A stretch of DNA of 51,537 nt from an uncultured Desulfovibrio sp. (GCA_905235595.1 CAJOMG010000013.1:1-51537), one strand, 5' to 3'. Counted from the stretch's first letter, positions 26,973 to 36,569 are shown. Program-made: numbers and translations. Notes: generated by a model from the sequence alone, not told the origin.

Positions 26973-27731
26973 TCATTGATGTTCATGAGGGATATTGCCC
27001 AGGGGATGCGCATGCAGATGTGCATGTGTGAGTGAGGGAGCGAAGGGATGTAGGCGGCCGTGGTCAATAGTGGTAAAGTCATCGGATACTTGAGTGAGAA
27101 AATCCCAGTCATGAGAAACGGTAATACGTGCGGTATGCAGGTTATCTAAAATTTCAATAATGCGTTGACGTGCCGTAGCGTCCAGATCATTGGTTGGTTC
27201 GTCCAATAACAAAGCTTCGGGTTGCATTGCGAGAACGGTTGCCAGTGAAACAAGTTTTTTTTCCCCACCGGATAAACGATGTGTAAGCCTGTCTTCAAAA
27301 CCGGTGAGGCCAAGATCTTTCAGGGTCTCTAGTGCCCGTTGCTTTGCAGCATCTTCAGACATGCCAAGATTTAGCGGCCCAAAAGCCACGTCTTCCAGCA
27401 CGTTGGGGAAGAAGAGCTGATCGTCCGCATGCTGCAGCACAAAACCGACACGACAGCGTAGCATATGAAAATCTTTTTCACTTTCTAGGGGAATGCCATG
27501 GAATAATATATGTCCATGCTGTGGATGTAATAAGCCAGTAATACAACGGAAAAGAGTGGTCTTGCCACTGCCGTTAGGGCCATATAAGCCAATGCGCTGC
27601 CCCGGTTTTAGAGAAAATGTGATATCATGTAGCACAGGATGCGAATTCTTAACATCTGCTGTGTAGCTGAAAGAAAGATTTTTCAGACTGATGATGGCGG
27701 TATCTTTCATGGTATCTGTATTTTCAGACAT
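26973..27731 (-). CDS. cbiO: Energy-coupling ABC transporter ATPase with a His-rich tail (252 aa)
   Basis: This is the ATPase of a cobalt/nickel-type importer. Walker A is GPNGSGKTT at 51-59, the signature is RLSGGEKKLVSLA and Walker B is ALLLDEPTNDLD. The last 17 residues, HAHLHAHPLGNIPHEHQ, contain six histidines and suggest metal binding. The start at 27731 has GGAG six bases upstream and overlaps the cbiQ stop by eight bases. Two upstream ATGs in frame lack that spacing. The substrate-binding membrane component is not adjacent. Confidence 0.88.
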   Translation of the reverse strand: MSENTDTMKDTAIISLKNLSFSYTADVKNSHPVLHDITFSLKPGQRIGLYGPNGSGKTTLFRCITGLLHPQHGHILFHGIPLESEKDFHMLRCRVGFVLQHADDQLFFPNVLEDVAFGPLNLGMSEDAAKQRALETLKDLGLTGFEDRLTHRLSGGEKKLVSLATVLAMQPEALLLDEPTNDLDATARQRIIEILDNLHTARITVSHDWDFLTQVSDDFTTIDHGRLHPFAPSLTHAHLHAHPLGNIPHEHQ

Positions 27732-28497
27732 ATGTATCTCCATAATATTCTGCAAAAAATACAGCCATTACACAGAATACTACTGCTAATAAAAAGTATA
27801 AATCAATAAGATGTGTTTGAAATGTTGTTATGGTACGAAAATGACCTGTAAAACCGCGAAGCAGCATAGCATCATGTACACGTTGCGCACGCATGTAGCT
27901 GCGTACAAGCAAAAGTCCCATTAGAGATGCGATGGTTCGATAGGTGTGAATATTCGTACGAGGAATAAAGCCACGCAATTTTGCAGATGTAAAAAGGACG
28001 CCCCATTCTTTTGCAATAACATGTAGGTAACGTGCAGTGAACAGAAAAAGAAAGATGAGTTTGCTCGGGCACCGCAGACATTTCAATGCATGCCCTGCCT
28101 CTGTTATACTCATGGTACAAATAAGAGTTAGAAAAATGCAAGCTATAGCATTGGCTTTAAGGGTTACTAACAGAGCTAGCTGCATACCTTCAAGGCTGAC
28201 GTTGATTGCCCCATATTGTATCAACGCAGTGCCAGGTGTTGTCAATGGGGTGATACACCAGAGAAAAAGAACAAAAATGTTGATTGTCACTAAACGACGT
28301 CGTATGGGACGCCACTGAGGACGTGATAGAACAAGAAACACTCCCCCTATGAACAATCCAGCGAGACAACCTGCGGGGCTGCGTAACAATGAGAGAAATA
28401 TGGCAAGACACATCGCACAACTAATGCGCAGCCGAGGATCAAGACGATGTATGCAGGATGCACGGAACAGGGATTGTTCAATCATATTATGAAGCAC
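27724..28497 (-). CDS. cbiQ: Energy-coupling factor transmembrane protein, CbiQ family (257 aa)
   Basis: This is the T component that links the ATPase to a substrate-binding S component. Five or six hydrophobic segments are seen. The C-terminal cytoplasmic region carries the two coupling motifs typical of the family (SLMGLLLVRSYMRAQRVHDA and the following MLLRGF). The start at 28497 is plausible, and an internal ATG at 28485 is possible. CbiM/NikM-type partners normally precede this gene, but here the divergent gmd begins 125 bases away. Confidence 0.87.
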   Translation of the reverse strand: MLHNMIEQSLFRASCIHRLDPRLRISCAMCLAIFLSLLRSPAGCLAGLFIGGVFLVLSRPQWRPIRRRLVTINIFVLFLWCITPLTTPGTALIQYGAINVSLEGMQLALLVTLKANAIACIFLTLICTMSITEAGHALKCLRCPSKLIFLFLFTARYLHVIAKEWGVLFTSAKLRGFIPRTNIHTYRTIASLMGLLLVRSYMRAQRVHDAMLLRGFTGHFRTITTFQTHLIDLYFLLAVVFCVMAVFFAEYYGDTYV

Positions 28498-28554
28498 TCC
28501 AGTAATGTGTTACAATACGTGTTGTGTTGGATAGATGGAGGTACGTCATCTCCC

Positions 28555-28583
28555 TTGGCTAAGAGTTGAGAGTTACATAAAAT
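28555..28583 (+). promoter_or_regulatory. Possible sigma-70 promoter for gmd
   Basis: TTGGCT and TAAAAT are spaced 17 bases apart, 40 bases upstream of the gmd ATG, in AT-rich DNA between two divergent genes. Confidence 0.45.
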
Positions 28584-28622
28584 ATTCTTATCAAATTTTT
28601 TAGCAGGAATAAAGGAAGAGAA

Positions 28623-29774
28623 ATGAAAAGAGCCCTTATCACCGGAGTCACTGGTCAGGACGGCGCTTACCTTGCAGAGTTCTTGCTTTCCAAAGGATAT
28701 GAAGTACACGGTATTAAACGGCGTACTTCACTGTTCAATACAGATCGAATTGATCATCTCTATCAGGACCCCCATGCTGCTGATGTACATTTTGTTTTGC
28801 ACTATGGAGACTTGAGCGATTCAAGCAGCCTTGTACGCATCATACAGGAAGTACAGCCTGAAGAAGTGTATAATCTTGCTGCACAGAGTCATGTGCAGGT
28901 ATCGTTTGAGTCACCGGAATATACTGCCGATGTGAATGCCTTGGGCACACTGCGACTGTTGGAAGCCATTCGTATCACAGGGCAGGCCGCCCGGACGCGT
29001 TTTTACCAAGCATCCACTTCAGAACTCTTCGGAAAGGTTCAAGAAACACCCCAAGCGGAAAAAACTCCTTTTTATCCGCGTTCTCCGTACGCCTGTGCCA
29101 AGCTGTATGCGTACTGGATTACTGTCAATTACCGTGAAGCGTACGGAATGTACGCATGCAATGGCATCTTGTTTAATCATGAGTCGCCTGCGAGGGGCGA
29201 GACATTTGTGACCCGTAAAATAACTCGTGCGCTATCGCGGATTGTTCTTGGTTTACAGGATTGTCTGTGGCTAGGTAATTTGAATGCCAAACGGGACTGG
29301 GGGCATGCCCGTGATTATGTGCAGATGCAGTGGCTTATGCTGCAGCAAGAACGTGCAGAGGATTTTGTTATCGCTACAGGGCGGCAGTTTTCTGTACGTG
29401 ATTTTGTCAATACAGCTGCGAAGGAGCTGGGGGTAACGCTTTATTGGCAGGGTAACGGTAGCGAGGAAATCGGTAGTGTCGCAGAAGTGGATCCAGAGCA
29501 GTTGCGCAGAATCGCCGGTAATTGTATGGGCCTTGACTGTCATGTGAAACCGGGGGATGTCATTGTGCGGGTAGACCCGCGATATTTTCGACCTGCCGAA
29601 GTGGAGACCCTGCTGGGCGATGCCACGAAAGCAAGAAAAAAACTCCACTGGAACCCTGCCATTTCCTTTGAAGATATGGTGGCTGAAATGACGAGAGAAG
29701 ATCTTGCATTGAGTATGCGTGATGCCGTGTGCAAAGTGGCAGGGTTTAGAACATTCAGTCATGGCGGTGAATAA
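28623..29774 (+). CDS. gmd: GDP-mannose 4,6-dehydratase (383 aa)
   Basis: The enzyme converts GDP-mannose to GDP-4-keto-6-deoxymannose. The nucleotide motif [14 protein letters not shown] is near the N terminus. The catalytic set is Thr132 and Glu134 in ASTSELFG, then Tyr156 and Lys160 in [21 protein letters not shown] is also typical. The C terminus runs about 30 residues past the usual end and reaches the fcl start, from which it is separated by one base. An AAGGAAGAG site precedes the ATG. Confidence 0.96.
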   Translation: MKRALITGVTGQDGAYLAEFLLSKGYEVHGIKRRTSLFNTDRIDHLYQDPHAADVHFVLHYGDLSDSSSLVRIIQEVQPEEVYNLAAQSHVQVSFESPEYTADVNALGTLRLLEAIRITGQAARTRFYQASTSELFGKVQETPQAEKTPFYPRSPYACAKLYAYWITVNYREAYGMYACNGILFNHESPARGETFVTRKITRALSRIVLGLQDCLWLGNLNAKRDWGHARDYVQMQWLMLQQERAEDFVIATGRQFSVRDFVNTAAKELGVTLYWQGNGSEEIGSVAEVDPEQLRRIAGNCMGLDCHVKPGDVIVRVDPRYFRPAEVETLLGDATKARKKLHWNPAISFEDMVAEMTREDLALSMRDAVCKVAGFRTFSHGGE

Positions 29775-29775
29775 G

Positions 29776-30726
29776 ATGCTGCACAAAGGCGATCATATAT
29801 ATGTTGCAGGCCATAACGGTCTTGTGGGCAGTGCCCTTTGCCGTGCTTTACGACGTGCAGGGTACTGTAACCTACTCACTCGAAGTCATGCTGCACTTGA
29901 TCTGTGTGATCAAGGGGCAGTGCGTGATTTTTTCAATCGTCAACAGCCAGATGTGGTTATTCTTGCTGCTGCCAAAGTTGGAGGAATTCACGCTAATTTG
30001 ACATATCCTGCAGAATTTATTTACGAAAATTTGCAAATCCAAAATAATGTCATTGATTGTGCACACCGTTGCCATGTAAAAAAATTTCTTTTTTTAGGTT
30101 CCTCCTGTATTTATCCAAAACATTGCCCGCAACCAATCAAAGAGGAATATTTACTCACCGGGCCACTGGAATCTACGAACGAACCTTACGCACTTGCCAA
30201 GATTGCTGGTATACGGATGTGCCAGGCATACAGAAAACAGTATGGTTTTGATGCCATAAGTGTCATGCCGACGAATCTTTATGGCCCCGGTGATAACTAC
30301 GATCCAGCGAACAGTCATGTTATCCCTGCTTTACTACGCAAATTCCATGAGGCAAAAATGCAGCATGCCCAGAGAGTAACAATTTGGGGCTCTGGCACAG
30401 CAATGCGAGAATTTATGCATGTGGATGATATGGCTGAAGCCTGTGTTTTTTTATTGGAAAACTATTCAGCCTATGAACATGTCAATGTGGGATGCGGCAA
30501 GGAATGTTCAATTCTTGATGTAGCTAGGCGTATTGCACGTATAGTTGGTTTTACAGGGGAAATTTGCACGGATCCGCAGTATCCCGATGGAACTCCCCGC
30601 AAGCTTATGGATTCGAGCAAGTTGTTTGCATTGGGGTGGCATCCACGTATTGATTTAGAAGATGGGTTGCAGGCTGTCTATGTGGATTTTGTGCGACATC
30701 TAGAAACCAGGGATATCCGCGAGTAA
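29776..30726 (+). CDS. fcl: GDP-L-fucose synthase (316 aa)
   Basis: This epimerase-reductase completes GDP-L-fucose from the Gmd product. The Rossmann motif is [20 protein letters not shown] carries the catalytic Ser, and Tyr138-Lys142 lie in EPYALAK. The start at 29776 is chosen because GGTGA sits just upstream inside the gmd end and the N terminus is canonical. Longer starts at 29719 or 29761 would overlap gmd and lack a site. With gmd it forms a two-gene operon ended by a strong hairpin. Confidence 0.95.
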   Translation: MLHKGDHIYVAGHNGLVGSALCRALRRAGYCNLLTRSHAALDLCDQGAVRDFFNRQQPDVVILAAAKVGGIHANLTYPAEFIYENLQIQNNVIDCAHRCHVKKFLFLGSSCIYPKHCPQPIKEEYLLTGPLESTNEPYALAKIAGIRMCQAYRKQYGFDAISVMPTNLYGPGDNYDPANSHVIPALLRKFHEAKMQHAQRVTIWGSGTAMREFMHVDDMAEACVFLLENYSAYEHVNVGCGKECSILDVARRIARIVGFTGEICTDPQYPDGTPRKLMDSSKLFALGWHPRIDLEDGLQAVYVDFVRHLETRDIRE

Positions 30727-30750
30727 CTGTGTTACGAGCTCTGCTTGCAG

Positions 30751-30785
30751 AACCGTCGGTAGTAGTCACAAGCCGACGGTTTTTG
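30751..30785 (+). terminator. Terminator after fcl
   Basis: AACCGTCGG pairs perfectly with CCGACGGTT across a 13-base loop, and the stem runs into a T tract at 30780-30784. Confidence 0.9.
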
Positions 30786-30809
30786 CGTTAAGAGCTACGA
30801 AAAAAATTA

Positions 30810-30838
30810 TTGACATTGAAAATGGATTTCAATATTTA
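30810..30838 (+). promoter_or_regulatory. Promoter with an overlapping Fur-like operator
   Basis: TTGACA (30810-30815) and TATTTA (30833-30838) are 17 bases apart. Between and over them lies the inverted repeat ATTGAAA-ATGGA-TTTCAAT (30815-30833), which resembles the TTGAAAAT-type Fur boxes known from Desulfovibrio. Fur bound here would cover the RNA polymerase site, giving repression when iron is plentiful. The flavodoxin gene downstream fits that reading. Confidence 0.7.
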
Positions 30839-30873
30839 TAAGTCACATTAACGAAATTTACTGGAGATATACC

Positions 30874-31158
30874 ATGTGTGTAACCCTTATTGGCGGAATG
30901 GACAGGTTGGAAAAGGAATATATGACCGTTGCGGCTGATGCTGGTTTTTCATTGCGTTTCATCAAAAGAAATGAACGCAATTTTACACAGAAAATCGGCA
31001 ATCCTGATACACTCATTGTGTTTACCAATAAAGTCTCGCATGAAGCCAAAAGGAAGGCTGTTCTAGTGGCACGATCCAAGAATATACCCTTGCAGCTTGT
31101 GCATGCATGCGGCGTGTCTTCCTTGCGTGAATGTCTTTTCAAAGCGCAAGTTCGCTAA
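30874..31158 (+). CDS. DUF2325-family protein (94 aa)
   Basis: A small cytoplasmic protein with the DUF2325 pattern: CVTLIGGMDRLEKEYMTVA at the N terminus, LIVFTNKVSHEAKR in the middle and VHACGVSSLRECL near the end. Two or three cysteines are conserved-looking. The biochemical function of this family is not known to me. It is the first gene of the Fur-type operon, with GGAG seven bases before the ATG. Confidence 0.85.
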   Translation: MCVTLIGGMDRLEKEYMTVAADAGFSLRFIKRNERNFTQKIGNPDTLIVFTNKVSHEAKRKAVLVARSKNIPLQLVHACGVSSLRECLFKAQVR

Positions 31159-31211
31159 TCTGCTGCCAGCCCGGCGCGTGAACTTACAGTCGGAGTACAT
31201 GGAGGTTCGTC

Positions 31212-31607
31212 ATGGAACACGGCACACATGCATCACATGGACTATCACACTATTTCAGTCATGATAATTTGCATATTGTCCTTGATGGTCAGTTTGAACA
31301 GATTCAGGCTGATACTCTCATGGAAGTGTTGCGGGGTAATCAGGAGCATTGCAAACGCATCTTTATAGATGTACGCAGGGTAGCTCATTCGCAGCCTTCG
31401 GCGGTTACATCCTTCAAATCTTCATTGCGTTTACAGGGCGTAGGGCCTGAGCGAGTATATTTTAAAGGAAATCTTGGCTTTGATCTTGCCATCAATGGCA
31501 ACAAGGTGCTCATAGTCAAGAAGGAAGATGCAATACTACGGCATGAAAAAAAATATGTCTGCAAGGGGAACTGCGCACATTGCACCTGCGGGCATCACCA
31601 TCATTGA
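31212..31607 (+). CDS. Unknown protein with His-rich N terminus and Cys/His metal-binding tail (131 aa)
   Basis: The first 21 residues hold six regularly spaced histidines. The core (about 22-110) looks like a small alpha/beta, STAS-like fold (inference), with RIFIDVRRVAHSQP and VYFKGNLGFDLAI. The tail is CKGNCAHCTCGHHHH (residues 117-131), four cysteines and five histidines, a clear metal-binding signature. It is placed between a DUF2325 gene and flavodoxin under a Fur-like operator, so a role in iron or other metal handling during iron shortage is likely but unproven. No family name is recognised. Confidence 0.8.
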   Translation: MEHGTHASHGLSHYFSHDNLHIVLDGQFEQIQADTLMEVLRGNQEHCKRIFIDVRRVAHSQPSAVTSFKSSLRLQGVGPERVYFKGNLGFDLAINGNKVLIVKKEDAILRHEKKYVCKGNCAHCTCGHHHH

Positions 31608-32087
<480 letters not shown>

Positions 32088-32117
32088 TTATGCTCAGATA
32101 GGAATACTCAGGCAGTA

Positions 32118-32155
32118 GGAGCGCTCGCTTTTGACCATGTCAGGGCGGGCGCTCC
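32118..32155 (+). terminator. Hairpin after flavodoxin
   Basis: GGAGCGCTCGC at 32118-32128 pairs with GCGGGCGCTCC at 32145-32155 (one mismatch) about 30 bases after the stop. The T tract is weak. Confidence 0.55.
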
Positions 32156-32206
32156 TTGCATATCATAATATTTGCCCAATGAGCTTACACAAGGGCATAC
32201 TCAAAC

Positions 32207-33190
32207 CTAGAGAAATGTCTGCCGGAGTTCTGCGTCTGACATATGGCTCAGGTAGGCTGGAGGCACGTCAAAAAGAGTGCGGCAGCCTGTGGCTCCTTCT
32301 TCTGCAAGACGATAGACGGCACGTGCGCAGGCAGTGAGCACGCTACCTGTGAATTCCGGGTTGGAATCCAGAGTGAGGCGGTATTCAATAACGTGGGTAT
32401 GCTCCCGCTGCTGCCCGGTTGTGCCAGAGCGGAATACCATGCCACCGTGGGCCATGCCGCTGTGGTTTTTGCGCAGTTCCTCCTCACTGACGAAGTGTAC
32501 CGTAGTGTCGTAATCGGCGAAATAGTTGGGCATGGTTTTAATGGCCTGAGCCACAGCTTGTGCGTTGGCCCCATCTTCCAGCACAACAAAGCATTCCCTA
32601 GTATGTTTCTGACGAGTCGTGAGCCTGGGGTGTGTACCGGCGCGCACGGCTGCAAGAGCCTCTTCCACTGGCACGGTGTACTGTTTTGCGTTGCGTACTC
32701 CTGGAATACGGCGAATAGCGTCAGAATGACCCTGGCTTACTCCTCGCCCCCAGAAGGTGTAGTCCGAACCTTGGGGAAGAATGGCATTGGCATAAAGCCG
32801 GTTAAGGGAGAACATGCCGGGGTCCCATCCGCAGGAGATGAGGGCCAGATGACCTCCTGCCTTTGCAGCCGCATCCACCTTGGCAAAGTGATTCGGAATA
32901 TTGGCATGGGTGTCAAAGCTGTCTACAATGTTAAACTGCGCAGAGTAAGCGGGGGTTTGCGTGGGCAGGTCTGTGGCGCTGCCGCCACAGAGAATCATGA
33001 CATCGATTTTATCTTGCCAGTTGGTGATATCGTCCAGAGAGCATGAGATGGCATCCCCCGGTACAGCTATTGAAGAAGGGTCGCGTCGGGTGAAGACGGC
33101 GGTCAGGGTCATGTCAGGAGAACTCTGGAGAGCCAGGGCTACACCGCGGCCAAGATTGCCGTATCCAATAATGCCAATATGTTTTTTCAT
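32207..33190 (-). CDS. ddh: meso-Diaminopimelate dehydrogenase (327 aa)
   Basis: This NADPH enzyme makes meso-diaminopimelate in one step from tetrahydrodipicolinate, a shortcut of lysine and cell-wall synthesis. The start MKKHIGIIGYGNLGRGVA at 33190 has AGGAA upstream. A longer frame to 33910 lies over tag and is not real. Family motifs SCGWDPGMFSLNR, GRGVSQGHSDAIR and EYRLTLDSNPEFT are intact. It is alone on its strand and divergent from tag. Confidence 0.95.
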   Translation of the reverse strand: MKKHIGIIGYGNLGRGVALALQSSPDMTLTAVFTRRDPSSIAVPGDAISCSLDDITNWQDKIDVMILCGGSATDLPTQTPAYSAQFNIVDSFDTHANIPNHFAKVDAAAKAGGHLALISCGWDPGMFSLNRLYANAILPQGSDYTFWGRGVSQGHSDAIRRIPGVRNAKQYTVPVEEALAAVRAGTHPRLTTRQKHTRECFVVLEDGANAQAVAQAIKTMPNYFADYDTTVHFVSEEELRKNHSGMAHGGMVFRSGTTGQQREHTHVIEYRLTLDSNPEFTGSVLTACARAVYRLAEEGATGCRTLFDVPPAYLSHMSDAELRQTFL

Positions 33191-33316
33191 TTCTGTTCCT
33201 TTGTGGTTGGAGTTATTCCTGCGTGGCAGCAGGGTTCCCCTCCATCTTGGAGTATGATAGGTGACAAAAATAACAGGCAATGAAGCGGCAGGCAATGTAT
33301 ATACTGAGGAGAAAAA

Positions 33317-33958
33317 ATGGAATTGCAAAGCTCGGTACAACCCCCTGAAAAAATTAAAGAACAGCAGCGTTGCCTCTGGTACAAACATTCCGCTGAAAAT
33401 ATGCTGCGCTATCACGACACGGAGTGGGGTGTGCCTTGTCATGACGACAGGGGGCAGTTTGAGTTCCTCGTGCTGGAAGCGGCTCAGGCGGGCCTTGCCT
33501 GGCGCACTATATTGGATCGGCGGGAGGGCTACCGCCGTTGCTTTGCCGACTTTGACCCGCATAGGGTTGCCACCTTCACCGAGGACGATGTGGCACGGCT
33601 TATGACGGATGCGGGCATTATACGTAACCGGGCCAAGATCGTGAGCGCCATCAACAATGCCCGGGTATTTCTGGAAATTTCGGCAAAATATGGCAGCTTC
33701 TGCAACTGGTTCTGGGCTTTCACCGACGGGTGGAGTATACAAAACGCCTGGCGGACCATGGACGAGGTGCCCGCCACCAGCCAGCTTTCCGATACCATTG
33801 CCAAGGAGATGAAACGTCTTGGTTTCCGTTTTATGGGAAGCACTGTGGTGTATGCACACATGCAGGCCACGGGAATGGTCAATGACCATATCACACGCTG
33901 CTTCCGTCATGCAGAGCTGCGCAGTTGGCCCAGCTATGATTTCCAGTGCCCCTTATAG
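33317..33958 (+). CDS. tag: DNA-3-methyladenine glycosylase I (213 aa)
   Basis: A base-excision enzyme that removes 3-methyladenine. The zinc ligands of Tag are visible as Cys19 (RCLWY) and His33 (RYHDTEWG) near the N terminus, and as the His and Cys of NDHITRCFRH near the C terminus. WGVPCHDDRGQFEFLVLEA and LAWRTILDRREGYR are typical. An AGGAG-like site lies upstream. No LexA or Ada-type operator was recognised. Confidence 0.94.
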   Translation: MELQSSVQPPEKIKEQQRCLWYKHSAENMLRYHDTEWGVPCHDDRGQFEFLVLEAAQAGLAWRTILDRREGYRRCFADFDPHRVATFTEDDVARLMTDAGIIRNRAKIVSAINNARVFLEISAKYGSFCNWFWAFTDGWSIQNAWRTMDEVPATSQLSDTIAKEMKRLGFRFMGSTVVYAHMQATGMVNDHITRCFRHAELRSWPSYDFQCPL

Positions 33959-33981
33959 CGCATAACCTTGGAAGGTAATTG

Positions 33982-34662
33982 TTACACTATGCCACCATGC
34001 ACCTGAATGTGGTGCAGGATGACTCCCAGCACCCCCTCAATATCAAGAGACCCTGTGTCCACCACCAGAGCGTCGGGGGCAGGGCGAAGAGGTGCAATGG
34101 CTCGGTTGCGGTCTAGGGCGTCGCGTTTACGTATCTGTTCGGTCAGGGTGGTGAGGTCTGCATTTTGCCCCTGATTTTCCAGATCATGAAGACGGCGTAG
34201 GGCACGCACCTCAGGTGCGGCATCTAGAAAAAATTTGTAGTGTGCCATGGGAAAGACTACTGTGCCCATGTCACGTCCTTCGGCTACCAGGGGGGAGCGT
34301 GTTCCTAGCTCACGTTGTATGGCACAAAGGATGTCGCGTACAACGGGTACAGTGGCAATGCGTGCGGCAAGCATGCCTACTTCTTCAGTACGCACTTCCC
34401 CGCGTACGGGTACGTTGTTACAAAGAAGTGCGGTATGAGCCCCCTGTCCGGCAAGGTTGAAGGTCCATTGGCTACAGCGTTCTTTGAGTTCTGCCTCAGG
34501 CAGGTATTCTGCGCCTGGTCCTAGCTTGAGGGCCAGACAGCGGAACATGGCTCCCGTATCCAGATAGGAGATACCCAGGCTTTGGGCCACACGTCTGGCC
34601 AATGTGGTTTTACCTACGCCGGCAGGTCCATCCAGGGTAACAATGGGCAGGTATGAGCTCAT
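33982..34662 (-). CDS. cmk: Cytidylate kinase (226 aa)
   Basis: The enzyme phosphorylates CMP and dCMP. The P-loop is LDGPAGVGKTTLARRV and the substrate region GRDMGTVVFPMAHYKFFLDA is typical. The start at 34662 (MSSYLPIVTLDG) overlaps the hisC stop as ATGA, giving translational coupling. A longer frame starting at 34698 lies inside hisC and was not used. Confidence 0.93.
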   Translation of the reverse strand: MSSYLPIVTLDGPAGVGKTTLARRVAQSLGISYLDTGAMFRCLALKLGPGAEYLPEAELKERCSQWTFNLAGQGAHTALLCNNVPVRGEVRTEEVGMLAARIATVPVVRDILCAIQRELGTRSPLVAEGRDMGTVVFPMAHYKFFLDAAPEVRALRRLHDLENQGQNADLTTLTEQIRKRDALDRNRAIAPLRPAPDALVVDTGSLDIEGVLGVILHHIQVHGGIV

Positions 34663-35801
34663 ACGTCTTCTCCATGGACGCTTTGTTCTGCCAGACATTG
34701 GGCCAGCGCATCAAGAAATGCCTGGTTTTCCTGCATGGTGCCTACGCTCACACGCAGATGCTGTGGCAAGCCGTAACTCTTGAGAGGACGGATAATAATG
34801 CCGTGCGTTAGAAGATACTCAAAGCAAACGTGCGCCGCGGGGCCACCTTCGGGTAGGCGGAACATGAGAAAATTCGCTGCACTGGGCCAGACCGTACATC
34901 CCAGATTCGTGAGCCCATCCTGCAACTTTTTACGGCCAACAGCCACAGCGGAGAGTGTGGCTTCGTAAAAGGCTGTGTCGTTGAAGGCGGCAAGGGCTGC
35001 CTCTTCCGCTAGAATGTTAACAGAGAAGGGGAGACGTGCCCGCCAAAGATATTCTGCCAGTTCGCCAGGCAGTACGGCATAGCCCAGACGCAGCCCAGCA
35101 AGGCCAAAGCTTTTGGAAAAGGTGCGCGTAACGGCCACATTATCCGGCATGTGACCCGAGGCAAGTAGAGAAGTGGCAGCCTCATTGGTGGAAAAGTCCA
35201 TGTATGCCTCATCCACTACCAGCAGACAGTGAGGGAATTGCATGGCTAGAGTACGGGCTAGGCTTTCTATCTCCACAAGAGGAGGGCAATAACCTGAAGG
35301 ATTGTCAGGCATAGTCACAAAGACAAGACGGGTATTATTATCCACATGGGTGAGTAGCTGTACAAAGTCGAAGGAAAAATCATCTCGCAGTGGTTGACGA
35401 CGTATCTCTACCCCACAGATATGCGCCTGTATGGGGTAGATGCTGAAGCAGGGCTCAAAGCAGACCATATTATGCTGTCCAGGCTCGGCCAGCACACGGA
35501 TGCACAGGTCGATTATTTCGTCCGAACCGTTGCCTACAACTATACGGCGTGCATCTACTCCATGCCGGACAGCCAAGGCACTGGTGAGGCGGGGATTGCC
35601 ACCCTGCGGGTAGCGGAATGCCTCTGCTGCATGGCGTGCAATAGCTTCCTGAACCAAGGGAGATGTGCCGAGAGGATTTTCATTACTGGCCATCTTGATG
35701 ACCTGTGACAAGTGGTATTTTTGCTGTATCTCGGCAATGGAAAGGCCTGGAACATAGGCCGCAAGATTTTGAATTTCCCGGCGTACGGTCAGTTTTGGCA
35801 T
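34659..35801 (-). CDS. hisC: Histidinol-phosphate aminotransferase (380 aa)
   Basis: This PLP enzyme acts in histidine synthesis. The PLP lysine lies in TRTFSKSFGLAGLRLGY. ASNENPLGTSP, VGNGSDEIIDLCIRV and MPDNPSGYCPP are family motifs. The start at 35801 (MPKLTVRREIQ) has GGAG five bases upstream. It is the first gene of the hisC-cmk pair. A 15-bp perfect hairpin lies 30 bases before its start. Confidence 0.94.
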   Translation of the reverse strand: MPKLTVRREIQNLAAYVPGLSIAEIQQKYHLSQVIKMASNENPLGTSPLVQEAIARHAAEAFRYPQGGNPRLTSALAVRHGVDARRIVVGNGSDEIIDLCIRVLAEPGQHNMVCFEPCFSIYPIQAHICGVEIRRQPLRDDFSFDFVQLLTHVDNNTRLVFVTMPDNPSGYCPPLVEIESLARTLAMQFPHCLLVVDEAYMDFSTNEAATSLLASGHMPDNVAVTRTFSKSFGLAGLRLGYAVLPGELAEYLWRARLPFSVNILAEEAALAAFNDTAFYEATLSAVAVGRKKLQDGLTNLGCTVWPSAANFLMFRLPEGGPAAHVCFEYLLTHGIIIRPLKSYGLPQHLRVSVGTMQENQAFLDALAQCLAEQSVHGEDV

Positions 35802-35829
35802 GGCTTCTCCATGGCAATTGTCGGTACAT

Positions 35830-35867
35830 ACGTCATGCAACCCGCTGATGGACGGGTTGCATGACGT
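35830..35867. repeat. 15-bp perfect hairpin between usp and hisC
   Basis: ACGTCATGCAACCCG and its exact complement CGGGTTGCATGACGT flank an eight-base loop. No U tract follows on either strand, so it is not a standard terminator. It lies 12 bases after the usp stop and 29 bases before the hisC start, where it could stabilise the upstream mRNA end or regulate read-through. Confidence 0.75.
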
Positions 35868-35878
35868 CTTACGCATAA

Positions 35879-36337
35879 TTAAACTTCTTTGAATGGTTCG
35901 GTGGGGCGTATGGTCAGTACGGGCATGGTGGCGTTCTTCACGACCTTTTCTGCTACAGAGCCGAAGAGAATGCGGTCAATCCCCTTGCGCCCGTGGGTGC
36001 CCATGACGATGAGATCGGCTTTTTCTTCGTTGGCGCGGTTGAGAATCTCTTCAGCAGCGTAGCCAATGAGCACCTGCCCCTTGGCTTCCACACCTGAAAA
36101 ATGCTCCGTCACAAAGGATTCCATGGATTTTTCCGCACCAGTCACGATTTCGCCCACGAAGTTTTCAATGGTGTTGGGCGGTACATGGAAGCCAACATAC
36201 TGGCTGAGCGAGGGGGCAGTGTAGACCACGATCACGCTCGCGCCAAGGTTCTTGGCAAGTAGCACTGCGTACTCGGCGACCTCCTTGCTGTGATCGGAAA
36301 GGTCTACGGCGCAGAGAATCTTCTTGATGGATTTCAT
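35879..36337 (-). CDS. Universal stress protein, UspA family (152 aa)
   Basis: A single Usp domain of the ATP-binding type: the G2xG9xGS motif is visible as MGTHGRKGIDRILFGSVAEK, and the N terminus KKILCAVDLSDHSKEVAEYA is typical. Its exact role cannot be read from sequence. It is upstream of hisC-cmk on the same strand but separated by the hairpin at 35830-35867. Confidence 0.93.
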   Translation of the reverse strand: MKSIKKILCAVDLSDHSKEVAEYAVLLAKNLGASVIVVYTAPSLSQYVGFHVPPNTIENFVGEIVTGAEKSMESFVTEHFSGVEAKGQVLIGYAAEEILNRANEEKADLIVMGTHGRKGIDRILFGSVAEKVVKNATMPVLTIRPTEPFKEV

Positions 36338-36569
36338 TGCAGACTCCTATTCCACACGCGCGCGGAATGGTTGAAAGATGAGGAAATATGGTGCTAATAC
36401 TACTTGGCACCCCCCTTTGCCTTTGTTCCTTAATAATGGTAAAAATTTTTGAGTGGTTAGACAAGTCCCTTTGACCTTCTTATACTTTGTAATCTACGGA
36501 TGAGGAAAATTTTTCCTTGATAACAGAAAAATTGTAAATAAAATTAGTGCATTGTAAAATCTAGACTTT

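Noticed and set aside
33191-33910. N-terminal extension of diaminopimelate dehydrogenase over tag
   Set aside because: The canonical NADPH-binding start MKKHIGIIGYGN has its own ribosome site at 33190, and the extension is a shadow of tag.
36404-36420. Sigma-54-like site TGGCACCCCCCTTTGCC before the 36618 gene
   Set aside because: The spacing is eleven bases, and a correctly spaced site lies at 36570, closer to the gene.
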